Part shown: positions 41,555 to 49,202 of the stretch, one piece after another | How positions within the stretch are numbered: position 1 is the first letter of the stretch | How the letters are laid out: the number at the start of each line of letters is the position of its first letter | Assembly (NCBI RefSeq): GCF_039542035.1 | Contig: NZ_BAABHJ010000002.1 | Location: 657,246 to 721,245 of the forward strand | DNA length: 64,000 nt | Direction of reading: 5' to 3' | Source: Actinoallomurus liliacearum | Lineage (GTDB): Bacteria > Actinomycetota > Actinomycetes > Streptosporangiales > Streptosporangiaceae | The notes under the pieces: model-generated | The model's database searches: none | The model's input: the letters and a program-made list of their open reading frames with translations, nothing else | What the model was told of the DNA's origin: nothing | Translations under genes and position numbers: made by a program

Positions 41555-42337
41555 ATGTCCGTTTTCAGAATCGATGAGCTCGCCCATGCCGCCGGTTCGA
41601 CGGTGCGCAACATCCGGGCGTACCAGGATCGCGGGCTGCTTCCGCCGCCCCGGCTGCAAGGTCGGGTCGGGCTGTACGACGAGTCTCATCTGGCCCGGCT
41701 GCGGTTGATCGGCCAGCTCCTGGGCCGGGGGTACACCCTCGCCACCATCGCCGAGCTGATCTCGGCCTGGGAACGCGGCCGGAACCTCAGCGACCTGCTC
41801 GGCCTCGAGAAGGTGCTCACCGACCCCTGGTCGGACGAGATCCCCGGTCACCTCGACGCCGCCGAGCTCGTCAAGCTGTTCGCCGTCGATCCGGAGAGCG
41901 CGGACGCCCCGGCGCTTCTGCGGCTCGCGGAGGAGCACGGCTTCCTCGAGGCCGAGGGCGACGACCGCTACAAGGTGCCCAGTCCGCGGTTGCTGCACGT
42001 CGGCACCGAACTGGTGGCGGCGGGGATTTCGCTGCCCGCGGTGTTCGAGATCGCCGGACGTATCCGGGAGGACTGCGCGGTGATCGCCCGGCGCTTCGTC
42101 GACCTGGCGCGCGTCCACGGCGACCTCAGCGCCGAGCGCCTGGTCAGCGGTGAGCAGATCGCCGAGGCCGCGGCGTTCGTCCAGCGGCTCCGGCCCCTCG
42201 CGCAGCTGGCGGTCGAGGGGCTGCTGGCCCGCTGCATGGAGGCCGAGGTGCGCGCGGCGCTGGGCGACGAGCTCGCCGCCGCCGTGGCCCGCGACACCCG
42301 CCGGACGCCGGAGGCCGCCGAGGGCGACGAGGGCTGA
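41555..42337 (+). CDS. MerR family transcriptional regulator
   Basis: Protein of 260 aa, ATG 41555, no evident SD. N-terminal MerR HTH: FRIDELAHAAGSTVRNIRAY, QDRGLLPPPRLQGRVGLYDE, HLARLRLIGQLLGRGYTLAT. The C-terminal 180 residues are helical and lack metal-binding Cys. It is longer than metal-responsive MerR proteins and similar to actinobacterial MerR regulators of unknown effector. It converges on the small membrane protein gene at 42342, 4 nt away. Confidence 0.9.
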   Translation: MSVFRIDELAHAAGSTVRNIRAYQDRGLLPPPRLQGRVGLYDESHLARLRLIGQLLGRGYTLATIAELISAWERGRNLSDLLGLEKVLTDPWSDEIPGHLDAAELVKLFAVDPESADAPALLRLAEEHGFLEAEGDDRYKVPSPRLLHVGTELVAAGISLPAVFEIAGRIREDCAVIARRFVDLARVHGDLSAERLVSGEQIAEAAAFVQRLRPLAQLAVEGLLARCMEAEVRAALGDELAAAVARDTRRTPEAAEGDEG

Positions 42338-42341
42338 GGCC

Positions 42342-42590
42342 CTACCTGGCCGGTGGCCCGTCCCGCCCGGTCCCGGAGCCCGGCGCCTCATCCTCGCCGG
42401 GCCGTGCACGGCGATCGTCCTCGTCGGGGTGCGGGCGATGGCCGTCCTCGTCGGGGTGCCGGCGACGGTCCCGCCAGACGACCACGACGATGATCGCGAC
42501 GACGACGATCGTCGGCACGAAGAAGGGGATCGCGGTGACCGCCGAGTGCGTCGCGAGCGGCGTCCCCGCCCCGCTGACCGCCCCGTTCAC
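42342..42590 (-). CDS. Small single-span membrane protein
   Basis: Protein of 82 aa. The GTG at 42588-42590 overlaps the upstream membrane-protein stop (GTGA), and the coupling supports the start. One membrane helix, FFVPTIVVVAIIVVVVW, is followed by a highly charged tail with two HPDEDxxR-like repeats and Gly/Pro-rich end. No family recognised. Translational coupling to the 607-aa protein suggests a subunit or accessory factor of the same membrane system. Confidence 0.7.
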   Translation of the reverse strand: MNGAVSGAGTPLATHSAVTAIPFFVPTIVVVAIIVVVVWRDRRRHPDEDGHRPHPDEDDRRARPGEDEAPGSGTGRDGPPAR

Positions 42591-44410
42591 CGTTGCGCCT
42601 CCGGCACGGCGGGGAGCCGGCGGGACACCCGGGCGACGCCCCAGCCGAGCGCGATGATCAGGATCAGCGAGCAGCACAGGACGACCGCGGAGGCGACGGT
42701 CCACAGCCAGCCGGGGACGCCGCTCTTGAGCTCGCGCTGCAGGACCCGGCGCTCGTTCTGGACCGCCCGAGTGGACCGCGGCTGGGCCGGCAGGCGCTTG
42801 GCGCCGATCGCGGGGTCGTCGGGCAGGTAGATGGGCACCGCGCCCATCGACCGCCCGTCGTGCAGCCGGACCAGTGTCTTCCACTGCCCGTACAGCGGCA
42901 TCGGGCCGGTCGTCCGGTAGGTGCCGCCGCCGAGCGCGGTCAGCCGGTCGACGTGCAGGCCGCCGCCCTGCCAGGCGGTCACGGTCACCCAGGCCGGGTC
43001 CCGGACGGCGTCGGCCGGGGCGATGGTGATCCGGGCGCCGGCGGTACGGTGCGCGGCGTCGCCGCGGAGGTCGGTGAGCGTGACGGACACCCGTACGTCC
43101 TTCGGCACGGTGACGAGCAGTCCGTTCGTCACGGCGGCGGCGATCGCGACGAGCGACGCGGCGAAGACGGTACGGGCGACGGCCGGGCGGGGCAGCCGTC
43201 CCTGCAGGCCGAGGAACAGCAGGGCGCCGAGCAGGCCGCCGGCGACACCGCCGACGACCGCCATGATCATGCCTTCCGGGATGATGTCGCCGGTCCAGGG
43301 CAGGCGCATCACGGCGTGGCTCCAGGCGTACTCCGCGCCGAATCCGGCCGCGCCGATCAGCACGCCGCTGGCCGCGCCGAACGCCAGCGGCCGGCGGGCC
43401 AGCGCCGGCGCGGCGAGTTCGACGCACACGGCCTCGGCGAAATAGAGGGGAACCGCGGCCCACAGCTGGCCGATGACCCCGGCGACGACGAGCGAGACCC
43501 CGCCGCGTACGACCATGTAGAAGACGACCGACGACAGGGCCCCGCCTCGGCCGATCCACAGCCGCGCCACCACGAGCGCGCATCCGGCGGCGACCGCGAT
43601 CATGAACGGCTGGTGCACCAGCCGGAACTGCGGAACGCCGAAGTCGTACTCGGCCTGGAAGACCGACAGCCCGATCAGCAGCCCGCCGACCATGGCCGCA
43701 CGCCGCGTGTGGCGGGCCCAGGGGCGGACGGCCACGTCGCCGCGGTGCGCGCGTCCCTCCCGTTCGAGGATCATGAGGGCGACCAGGGACAGCCCGGCGC
43801 CGCCGATGAGCATCAGGTGGGTCGGGCCCCACAGCGTGACGTCCTGGCCGAAGATCCGGTGCCACATGTCGTCGAGCGGGAAACCGAGCAGGGCGTAGAA
43901 GCCGGCGCCGGCCAGCAGCACTCCCCCGGCCGGCGCGTACCAGTCACGGGTGATGCGCACTGCGCCGGCTCCGGGCCGCTCCCCCAGGGGCAGCACCACC
44001 GCCAGGACACCCGCGGTGAAGATGCCGAACAGGCCGATCAGGATCGGATAGTGGGCGATGTTGGCCAGCGGCCCGACGTCGCGACCGCGGGAGATGTGCA
44101 GCGAGATGTCCCAGTACATCCCCAGTAGCGCGGTCACCAGCGACACGAGTGACACGAGCGAGGGCAGGGCGGCCCAGCCCGGCAGTCCCCGGCCGGGCCC
44201 GCGTTCGGACCAGGCGGCCAGGCGGCTCAGCAGCCGGATTCGGCCGCTCCGGTGACCGATGCCCAGGACGAGCAGCGCGGCGGTCAGCACGGCGGCCGCG
44301 CCGCTCGCGATCAGCACCTGGCCGAGGGCGGCTCCCCCGGCCGGTTTCGACTGGACGGCGAGGAGGCCCATCGCCGTTCCGCGGGCCGGCTGGATCAGCT
44401 GCTGCACCAC
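42587..44410 (-). CDS. Polytopic membrane protein with periplasmic C-terminal domain, unknown function
   Basis: Protein of 607 aa; GTG 44408-44410 with GAGGAG 5 nt upstream. About eleven hydrophobic helices occupy residues 25-425 (for example PILIGLFGIFTAGVLAVVLP, PTHLMLIGGAGLSLVALMIL). An extramembrane segment from about 430 to 560 contains VTVTAWQGGGLHVDRLTALG and GQWKTLVRLHDGRSMGAVPI, Ig-like in character. A last helix follows (TVASAVVLCCSLILIIALGW). Several His occur within or near helices (DISLHISRGRD, LDDMWHRIFGQD), as in metal- or heme-handling membrane proteins, but no known motif is complete. Divergent from the cupredoxin-like lipoprotein gene; the set probably forms one system. Confidence 0.8.
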   Translation of the reverse strand: MVQQLIQPARGTAMGLLAVQSKPAGGAALGQVLIASGAAAVLTAALLVLGIGHRSGRIRLLSRLAAWSERGPGRGLPGWAALPSLVSLVSLVTALLGMYWDISLHISRGRDVGPLANIAHYPILIGLFGIFTAGVLAVVLPLGERPGAGAVRITRDWYAPAGGVLLAGAGFYALLGFPLDDMWHRIFGQDVTLWGPTHLMLIGGAGLSLVALMILEREGRAHRGDVAVRPWARHTRRAAMVGGLLIGLSVFQAEYDFGVPQFRLVHQPFMIAVAAGCALVVARLWIGRGGALSSVVFYMVVRGGVSLVVAGVIGQLWAAVPLYFAEAVCVELAAPALARRPLAFGAASGVLIGAAGFGAEYAWSHAVMRLPWTGDIIPEGMIMAVVGGVAGGLLGALLFLGLQGRLPRPAVARTVFAASLVAIAAAVTNGLLVTVPKDVRVSVTLTDLRGDAAHRTAGARITIAPADAVRDPAWVTVTAWQGGGLHVDRLTALGGGTYRTTGPMPLYGQWKTLVRLHDGRSMGAVPIYLPDDPAIGAKRLPAQPRSTRAVQNERRVLQRELKSGVPGWLWTVASAVVLCCSLILIIALGWGVARVSRRLPAVPEAQR

Positions 44411-44461
44411 ACGCGCTCCTCAGGCCGCTGGTATGCGTCCACAAACTATGACATCTTCTAC

Positions 44462-44483
44462 TGTTACATTGATTGATGTCACA
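44462..44483. promoter_or_regulatory. 22-bp inverted repeat in divergent promoter region (putative operator)
   Basis: TGTTACAT-TGATTG-ATGTCACA has 7 of 8 matching arm positions and lies in the 91-bp gap between the divergent membrane-protein and lipoprotein genes, 18 bp before the lipoprotein ATG. A partial third copy (ATGACATC) is at 44448. The AT-rich symmetrical site would allow one regulator to control both transcripts. Confidence 0.5.
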
Positions 44484-44501
44484 TTGGGCGGAAGGAGAGT
44501 C

Positions 44502-44861
44502 ATGTCACGTCGGCGGGTTCTGGCCACGACGGCGGCCGCAGCGCTCCTCACCGCGGCCGGATGTGGGAGCAAGGCCCCCGCTCCACGGGCCGCCGCGCCC
44601 GCGGTCAAGGTCGCCGTGACCGTGACCGGCGGGAAGGTGCGGACGGCGAGCCCGCGGGTCACCGTACGCCGCGGCCGGACGGTGGAGATCGACGTCACCA
44701 GTGACGCCGCCGACGAGTTCCACCTCCACGGCTACGACCGCGAACTGGAGCTGAAGCCCGGTGTACCGGGCGTCCTGCGGTTCGTCGCGGACCAGCCGGG
44801 GGTGTTCGAGGCGGAGCTGCACAAGTCGGGTGCCCGGGCGTTCGAGCTCCAGGTCGACTGA
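44502..44861 (+). CDS. Cupredoxin-like lipoprotein
   Basis: Protein of 119 aa; ATG 44502 with GAAGGAG upstream. Lipoprotein signal MSRRRVLATTAAAALLTAAG followed by the lipidated Cys. The mature part is a small beta-sandwich: AVKVAVTVTGGKVRTASPRV, RRGRTVEIDVTSDAADEFHL, HGYDRELELKPGVPGVLRFV. This is the cupredoxin-like pattern of a strand, then HLHGYD, then Pro/Gly turns. The usual Cys/Met copper ligands are missing; only the HLH histidines and a C-terminal AELHKSG histidine could bind metal. It is 2 nt upstream of the next membrane-protein gene, so both are co-expressed. Confidence 0.78.
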   Translation: MSRRRVLATTAAAALLTAAGCGSKAPAPRAAAPAVKVAVTVTGGKVRTASPRVTVRRGRTVEIDVTSDAADEFHLHGYDRELELKPGVPGVLRFVADQPGVFEAELHKSGARAFELQVD

Positions 44862-44863
44862 CC

Positions 44864-46165
44864 GTGCACGCCACCGTCCTCGCGCACGGGCTCGGCGGCC
44901 GCACCGATCTGCCGATGGACGGGCTCACGGCCATCCTCGGCGGCGGAGCCGCGATCGCCGCGTCGTTCCTCGCTCTCACCATCGCGTGGCGCCGGCCGCG
45001 CCTCTTCCCCGACGACGGCCGGCCACTGCCCACCCGTCTCGCCCACGCGCTCGACGCCCGAGCCCTGACGGCCGCCGGGCGCGTCATCGCACTCCTGGCC
45101 ACGGCCGCGGTCGTCGTGGTGGCCCTGACCGGGCCGGCGACCGACCAGCGCAACTTCGCGCCGTGGGCGCTGTTCGTGACGTTCTGGGTGGGTCTGGTGC
45201 CGGCCAGCGTGCTGTTCGGCCCGGTCTGGCGGCGGGTGAACCCGCTGCGGACCCTGCACGCGGCACTGTGCCGGCTCACGGGCGCGTCCGGCCGCGCCTA
45301 TCCCCGGCGCCTGGGCTACTGGCCGGCGGCCGCCTGGCTCACCGGGTTCGTCTGGTTCGAGCTGGTCGCGCCCGACCGGTCCGACCCGCGCCTGGTCGGC
45401 CTCCTCATCCTCGGGTACGCGCTGGTCAACCTCATCCTGGCGACGGTGTACGGCGCGTCCTGGTTCGCGTTCGGCGACGGATTCGAGGCGTACTCCACGC
45501 TGCTGGCCCGGATCTGCCCGATCGGCCGGCGCGGCGACGGCACCCTCGTCCTGCGGACGCCGCTGACCGGGCTGATGCGCGGCGACCCCGAACCCGGCCT
45601 GGTCGCCGTGGCCTGCGTGCTGATCGGATCCACCGGATTCGACGGCATCACCCGTACGACCTACTGGCGGGACAACGTCGTCCCCCGCAGCCTGACGGCG
45701 GGCACCCTGGGACTGGCCGCCGCGATCGGCGTCGTCACCGCGCTGTACCTGGGCGCGATGCGCGTCACCGCCGCCGTGACCGGCGAGCCCTCGGGCGCGC
45801 CGCCCGTACGGTTCGCCGCGACGCTACTGCCCATCGCGCTCGGGTACACCGTCGCGCACTACTTCTCCTTCTTCCTGCTCGAGGGCCAGATGACGGTCAT
45901 CCTGGCCAGCGACCCGTACGGCACCGGGCTGAACCTGCTCGGCTCCACCGGACGCCGCGTCGACTACGCCGCCGTGCCGTCCTGGCTCACCGCGCTCGTC
46001 CAGGTGAACGCCATCGTGCTCGGCCACATCGCCGCCACCATCGCCGCGCACGACCTGGCCCTGCGCACCCATCCCCCGGCCCGCGCGGTCCGGGGCCAGA
46101 TTCCGCTCGCCGTGACCATGATCGCCCTGACCTGCGCGGGCCTGCTCGCCCTCCTCAGCGGATGA
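44864..46165 (+). CDS. Polytopic membrane protein of unknown function
   Basis: Protein of 433 aa, GTG 44864 immediately after the lipoprotein stop. About ten membrane helices (for example PWALFVTFWVGLVPASVLFG, LLILGYALVNLILATVYGAS). Conserved-looking loops include GPVWRRVNPLRTLHAALCRL and IGSTGFDGITRTTYWRDNV, and AHYFSFFLLEGQMTVILASD near the C terminus. I do not recognise a named family. Its pairing with a cupredoxin-like lipoprotein and the divergent 607-aa membrane protein suggests a membrane system for a metal, redox step or export; this is inference. Confidence 0.8.
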   Translation: MHATVLAHGLGGRTDLPMDGLTAILGGGAAIAASFLALTIAWRRPRLFPDDGRPLPTRLAHALDARALTAAGRVIALLATAAVVVVALTGPATDQRNFAPWALFVTFWVGLVPASVLFGPVWRRVNPLRTLHAALCRLTGASGRAYPRRLGYWPAAAWLTGFVWFELVAPDRSDPRLVGLLILGYALVNLILATVYGASWFAFGDGFEAYSTLLARICPIGRRGDGTLVLRTPLTGLMRGDPEPGLVAVACVLIGSTGFDGITRTTYWRDNVVPRSLTAGTLGLAAAIGVVTALYLGAMRVTAAVTGEPSGAPPVRFAATLLPIALGYTVAHYFSFFLLEGQMTVILASDPYGTGLNLLGSTGRRVDYAAVPSWLTALVQVNAIVLGHIAATIAAHDLALRTHPPARAVRGQIPLAVTMIALTCAGLLALLSG

Positions 46166-46194
46166 GCCCGCGGTATCGGTGAAGGAAGACGGGG

Positions 46195-47535
46195 TCAGCC
46201 GAGCCGGGTGGTCGCGTCGCCGATGGCCTCGTCCAGGATGGCCAGACCTCGCGAGAGCTCCTCCTCGGTGGCGGTCAGCGGGGGCGCGATCCGGAAGGTC
46301 CCGCCCATGCCGGGGAGCTGCACGATGTTCATGTGCAGGCCGAGTTCGAGGCAGCGCCGGGTGACCAGCGCGCCGAGCTCGTCCGACCCCTGCTTGGTCT
46401 CCCGGTCCAGGACGAGCTCCAGGCCGACCAGCAGGCCGCGGCCACGGATGTCCCCGACGACCGGGTGCCGCTCGGCGATCGCTTCGAGGCCCCGGCGCAG
46501 GAACCCGCCGAGCTCCGCCGCCCTCTCGTCGAGCCGGTCCCGGGCCAGGACGTCGAGGACGGTGTTGCCGACGGCCGCCACCAGGGGGTCCGCCACGTGC
46601 GTGGTGAAGAACAGGAAGCCGCGGTCGTGCGCCTCCTGTTCGATCTCGGCGCTGGTGAGCACGGCCGCGAGAGGAAGGCCCGCACCGAGCGTCTTGGAGA
46701 GCGTGAGGATGTCGGGGACGATCCCGTCCCGTTGGAAGGCGTACCAGTTCCCGGTGCGGCAGAGCCCGGTCTGCGCCTCGTCGAGGATCAGCAGCATGCC
46801 CCGCTCACGGCACTTCTCGTGCAGGGCGGCGAAGTATCCGGCGGGCGGCTCGATGATCCCGCCGGCGCTGAGGATCGGTTCGACGATGCACGCGGCGAGG
46901 CTGCCGACCGACTGGGCGTCGATCAGCTCGAAGCCGAAGTCCAGTTGGCGCCGCCAGTCGAGCTCGCCGTCGGCGGTGGTGAAGTCCGGCCGGTACGCGT
47001 TGGGCACCGGGATGGCGAAGTTGCCCGGCACGGCGGGCCCGTAGCCTTTGCGGCCCGCGCTGTAGGTGGCGTTCGCGGCGGCGTTGGTCATCCCGTGCCA
47101 GGACCGGGCGAACGACACGATCTCGTGCTTGCCGGTGACGAGTTTGGCCATCCGGATGGCCGCTTCGTTCGACTCGGCGCCGGTCGTCAGGAGCAGCGCC
47201 TTCTCCAGCGGCGCCGGGAGCGTCTCGGCCAGCCGCCGGGCGAGGTCGACGACGGGGCGGCTCAGCATGCCGCTGTACAGGTGGTCGAGATGGGCCACCT
47301 GCCGGCGCACGGTGGCGACGATCTCGGGATGCGAGTGGCCGAGGATCGCGCTCATCTGGCCGGAGGTGAAGTCGAGGATCTCCTCGCCGTCCTCGGTGAA
47401 CAGGACGCTGCCCTCGGCGTGTTCGATGATCTTCCGCGTGAAGCCGCCGGCGCCGGCGTAGCGCGTGAGGTACCGGTCGGCGTCGGCCCAGAAGGTGTCG
47501 GCCGAGGACGCCGGAACCGTGGTCGGAGCGGTCAT
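46195..47535 (-). CDS. dgdA: Class III PLP-dependent aminotransferase, 2,2-dialkylglycine decarboxylase-like
   Basis: Protein of 446 aa, typical length for class III aminotransferases. Its N-terminal phrase LDFTSGQMSAILGHSHPEIV closely resembles dialkylglycine decarboxylase, where the Gln binds the substrate carboxylate. PLP-binding features: TTGAESNEAAIRMAKLVTGK, FARSWHGMT, LILDEAQTGLCRTG (Asp), LSKTLGAGLPLAAVL (Schiff-base Lys). The enzyme would decarboxylate 2,2-dialkylglycines such as 2-aminoisobutyrate coupled to pyruvate transamination. A LysR gene lies divergently, the same arrangement as dgdA-dgdR in Burkholderia. An ordinary aminotransferase remains possible. Confidence 0.85.
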   Translation of the reverse strand: MTAPTTVPASSADTFWADADRYLTRYAGAGGFTRKIIEHAEGSVLFTEDGEEILDFTSGQMSAILGHSHPEIVATVRRQVAHLDHLYSGMLSRPVVDLARRLAETLPAPLEKALLLTTGAESNEAAIRMAKLVTGKHEIVSFARSWHGMTNAAANATYSAGRKGYGPAVPGNFAIPVPNAYRPDFTTADGELDWRRQLDFGFELIDAQSVGSLAACIVEPILSAGGIIEPPAGYFAALHEKCRERGMLLILDEAQTGLCRTGNWYAFQRDGIVPDILTLSKTLGAGLPLAAVLTSAEIEQEAHDRGFLFFTTHVADPLVAAVGNTVLDVLARDRLDERAAELGGFLRRGLEAIAERHPVVGDIRGRGLLVGLELVLDRETKQGSDELGALVTRRCLELGLHMNIVQLPGMGGTFRIAPPLTATEEELSRGLAILDEAIGDATTRLG

Positions 47536-47592
47536 GCCCCCGACGCTAGGAGAGGCTCCAGCGACACGTCCATCTCATAATTCCGGCTTTCC

Positions 47593-47611
47593 TGTTCGGA
47601 AGAACCGAACA
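47593..47611. promoter_or_regulatory. Perfect inverted repeat between dgdA-like and LysR genes
   Basis: TGTTCGG-AAGAA-CCGAACA has perfect 7-bp arms and a 5-bp centre. It contains the T-N11-A LysR-box pattern and sits 11 bp before the LysR ATG in the 87-bp divergent gap. It is a strong candidate binding site for the LysR protein for autoregulation and activation of the decarboxylase gene. Confidence 0.65.
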
Positions 47612-47622
47612 AAGATGGCGGC

Positions 47623-48537
47623 ATGACACTGAATCCGGTGCGTCTGCGGCTGTTGAGCCAGCTGGACGCCCTCGGCACCATCCGGGCCGTGGCGGTCGCC
47701 GCCCACCTGAGCGCGTCGAGCGTCTCGCAGCAGCTCGCGGTGCTCGAGGCCGAGACGCGTACGCGGCTGCTCGAACGGACCGGACGGCGGGTCCGGCTGA
47801 CGCCCACCGGGCTGATCCTCGCGCGGCGGGCGCGGGCGATCCTCGACCACATGGACGCGGTCGAGGCGGAACTGCGCGGTCTCGGCGAGGAGCCGGCCGG
47901 GTCGGTACGGCTGGGGGCCTTCCAGAGCGCGATCCACGGGCTGGCCGTGCCGGTGGTGACCCGGATCTCGCGCTCGCATCCGCACGTCGAGGTCGAACTG
48001 CTGGAGGTGGAGCCGCATCAGAGCATGCAGGCGCTGCGGGCCGGCGACGCCGACATCGTCATCACGACCACGGACTTCGTCGAGGTGCCCCTGGACCCGG
48101 ACGTGGACATCGTGCCGTTGGCGACCGACCCGATCGTGCTCGTGGTGCCGCCCGGACATCCGCTGGCACGGCGAGGCCCGATCGACCTGGCCGCCTGCGT
48201 CGACGAGTCCTGGGCGTTCGACATCCCCCAGTCGTACATGGCGAACCTCGCGACCAGGCTGTGCCGGCAGTCCGGGTTCGAACCACGGGTGGTGTGCCGG
48301 TTCAGCAACTACCTGATGGCCCTGCAGCACGTCGAGGCCGGCCTGTCGATCGCCCTGCTGCCCGGCCTCGCCGTGGACCCCCGGTACCGGGTCGCCACCC
48401 AGACACTCGCCGCACCGGTCACGCGCACCATCGCCGCGGCGGTCCGGCGCGGATCCGCGTCGAGGACCGCGGTCAACCTGGTCGTCGACGCGCTGCGCCA
48501 GAACCAGGACCTGCCGTCGGCGGCGTCGCCCCTGTGA
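47623..48537 (+). CDS. LysR family regulator (DgdR-like by context)
   Basis: Protein of 304 aa. The N-terminal HTH has RLRLLSQLDALGTIRAVAVA, AHLSASSVSQQLAVLEAETR and RTRLLERTGRRVRLTPTGLI. The effector domain begins GSVRLGAFQSAIHGLAVPVV and ends with RNQDLPSAASPL-like residues. Divergently arranged with the dialkylglycine decarboxylase-like gene, it is probably its activator. Effector unknown; 2-aminoisobutyrate-type compounds would fit. Confidence 0.92.
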   Translation: MTLNPVRLRLLSQLDALGTIRAVAVAAHLSASSVSQQLAVLEAETRTRLLERTGRRVRLTPTGLILARRARAILDHMDAVEAELRGLGEEPAGSVRLGAFQSAIHGLAVPVVTRISRSHPHVEVELLEVEPHQSMQALRAGDADIVITTTDFVEVPLDPDVDIVPLATDPIVLVVPPGHPLARRGPIDLAACVDESWAFDIPQSYMANLATRLCRQSGFEPRVVCRFSNYLMALQHVEAGLSIALLPGLAVDPRYRVATQTLAAPVTRTIAAAVRRGSASRTAVNLVVDALRQNQDLPSAASPL

Positions 48538-48550
48538 CGGCTGGCCTTTT

Positions 48551-48566
48551 TATGTAGATCGGTCTA
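48551..48566. promoter_or_regulatory. TetR operator site 1
   Basis: TATGTAGATCGGTCTA, containing the imperfect palindrome TAGATC/GGTCTA, lies 12 bp before the TetR ATG. An identical 16-bp sequence precedes the downstream SDR-hydrolase gene (49172-49187). Two identical sites in the promoters of adjacent genes identify it as the operator of this TetR protein. Confidence 0.8.
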
Positions 48567-48577
48567 TTCTCCTGCGC

Positions 48578-49147
48578 ATGGCCGCGAAGGGCGACGAGAC
48601 ACGGGCCCGGATGATCGAGGCGACCCGGACCCTCACCGAGGCGAAGGGCTACCACGGCACCGGACTGAACGAGGTGCTCGCGCTGAGCGGCGCGCCGCGC
48701 GGCTCGCTCTACCACCACTTCCCCGGCGGCAAGGACCAACTGGTCGGCGAAGCGCTGACCGGGGCCGGCCGGGAGGTGGACGGCCTGCTCGCCGACCTGG
48801 CCGAGGAGGCGGCCGACGTGCCGGCACTGGTGCACGCCCTGTTGGACGCGCTGGCCGAGCGCATGACGGCGTCGGGTTTCGCGAAGGGCTGCCCGGTGGC
48901 CACCGTGGCGCTGGAGGTCGCCTCGTCCAACGACGCCCTGCAGCAGATCACGGCCGAGGTGTACGGGGGCTGGCAGCGGCGGCTGGCCGACCGGCTGCAC
49001 GCGGACGGACGCGAAGCGGCGGAGGCCGATGACGTGGCCACCACGGTGCTGGCGCTGATCGAGGGCGCCCTGGTCCTCGCCCGCGCGCAGCGCAGCCGGG
49101 AGCCGATCGACCGGGTACGCCGCCGGATCGCCGCGGTGCTCGGCTGA
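48578..49147 (+). CDS. TetR family repressor (LmrA/YxaF-like)
   Basis: Protein of 189 aa. HTH: ARMIEATRTLTEAKGYHGTG, LNEVLALSGAPRGSLYHHFP, GGKDQLVGEALTGAG. The C-terminal domain (GFAKGCPVATVALEVASSND) matches the LmrA/YxaF subgroup of TetR proteins, which respond to flavonoids, quinones or drugs in other bacteria. It autoregulates through the operator 12 bp upstream and regulates the next gene through the identical site. Confidence 0.92.
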   Translation: MAAKGDETRARMIEATRTLTEAKGYHGTGLNEVLALSGAPRGSLYHHFPGGKDQLVGEALTGAGREVDGLLADLAEEAADVPALVHALLDALAERMTASGFAKGCPVATVALEVASSNDALQQITAEVYGGWQRRLADRLHADGREAAEADDVATTVLALIEGALVLARAQRSREPIDRVRRRIAAVLG

Positions 49148-49159
49148 GGTTTTCTTTTT

Positions 49160-49189
49160 TTGACTTCAAAATATGTAGATCGGTCTAGA
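49160..49189 (+). promoter_or_regulatory. Promoter and TetR operator site 2 before the SDR-hydrolase gene
   Basis: TTGACT (49161-49166) after a run of seven T, followed about 18 bp later by TCTAGA, forms a plausible promoter. The operator TATGTAGATCGGTCTA (49172-49187) lies between these elements and would block polymerase. The gene start ATG 49203 follows with AGAAGGTGG as SD. Confidence 0.7.
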
Positions 49190-49202
49190 TAGAAGGTGGA
49201 TC

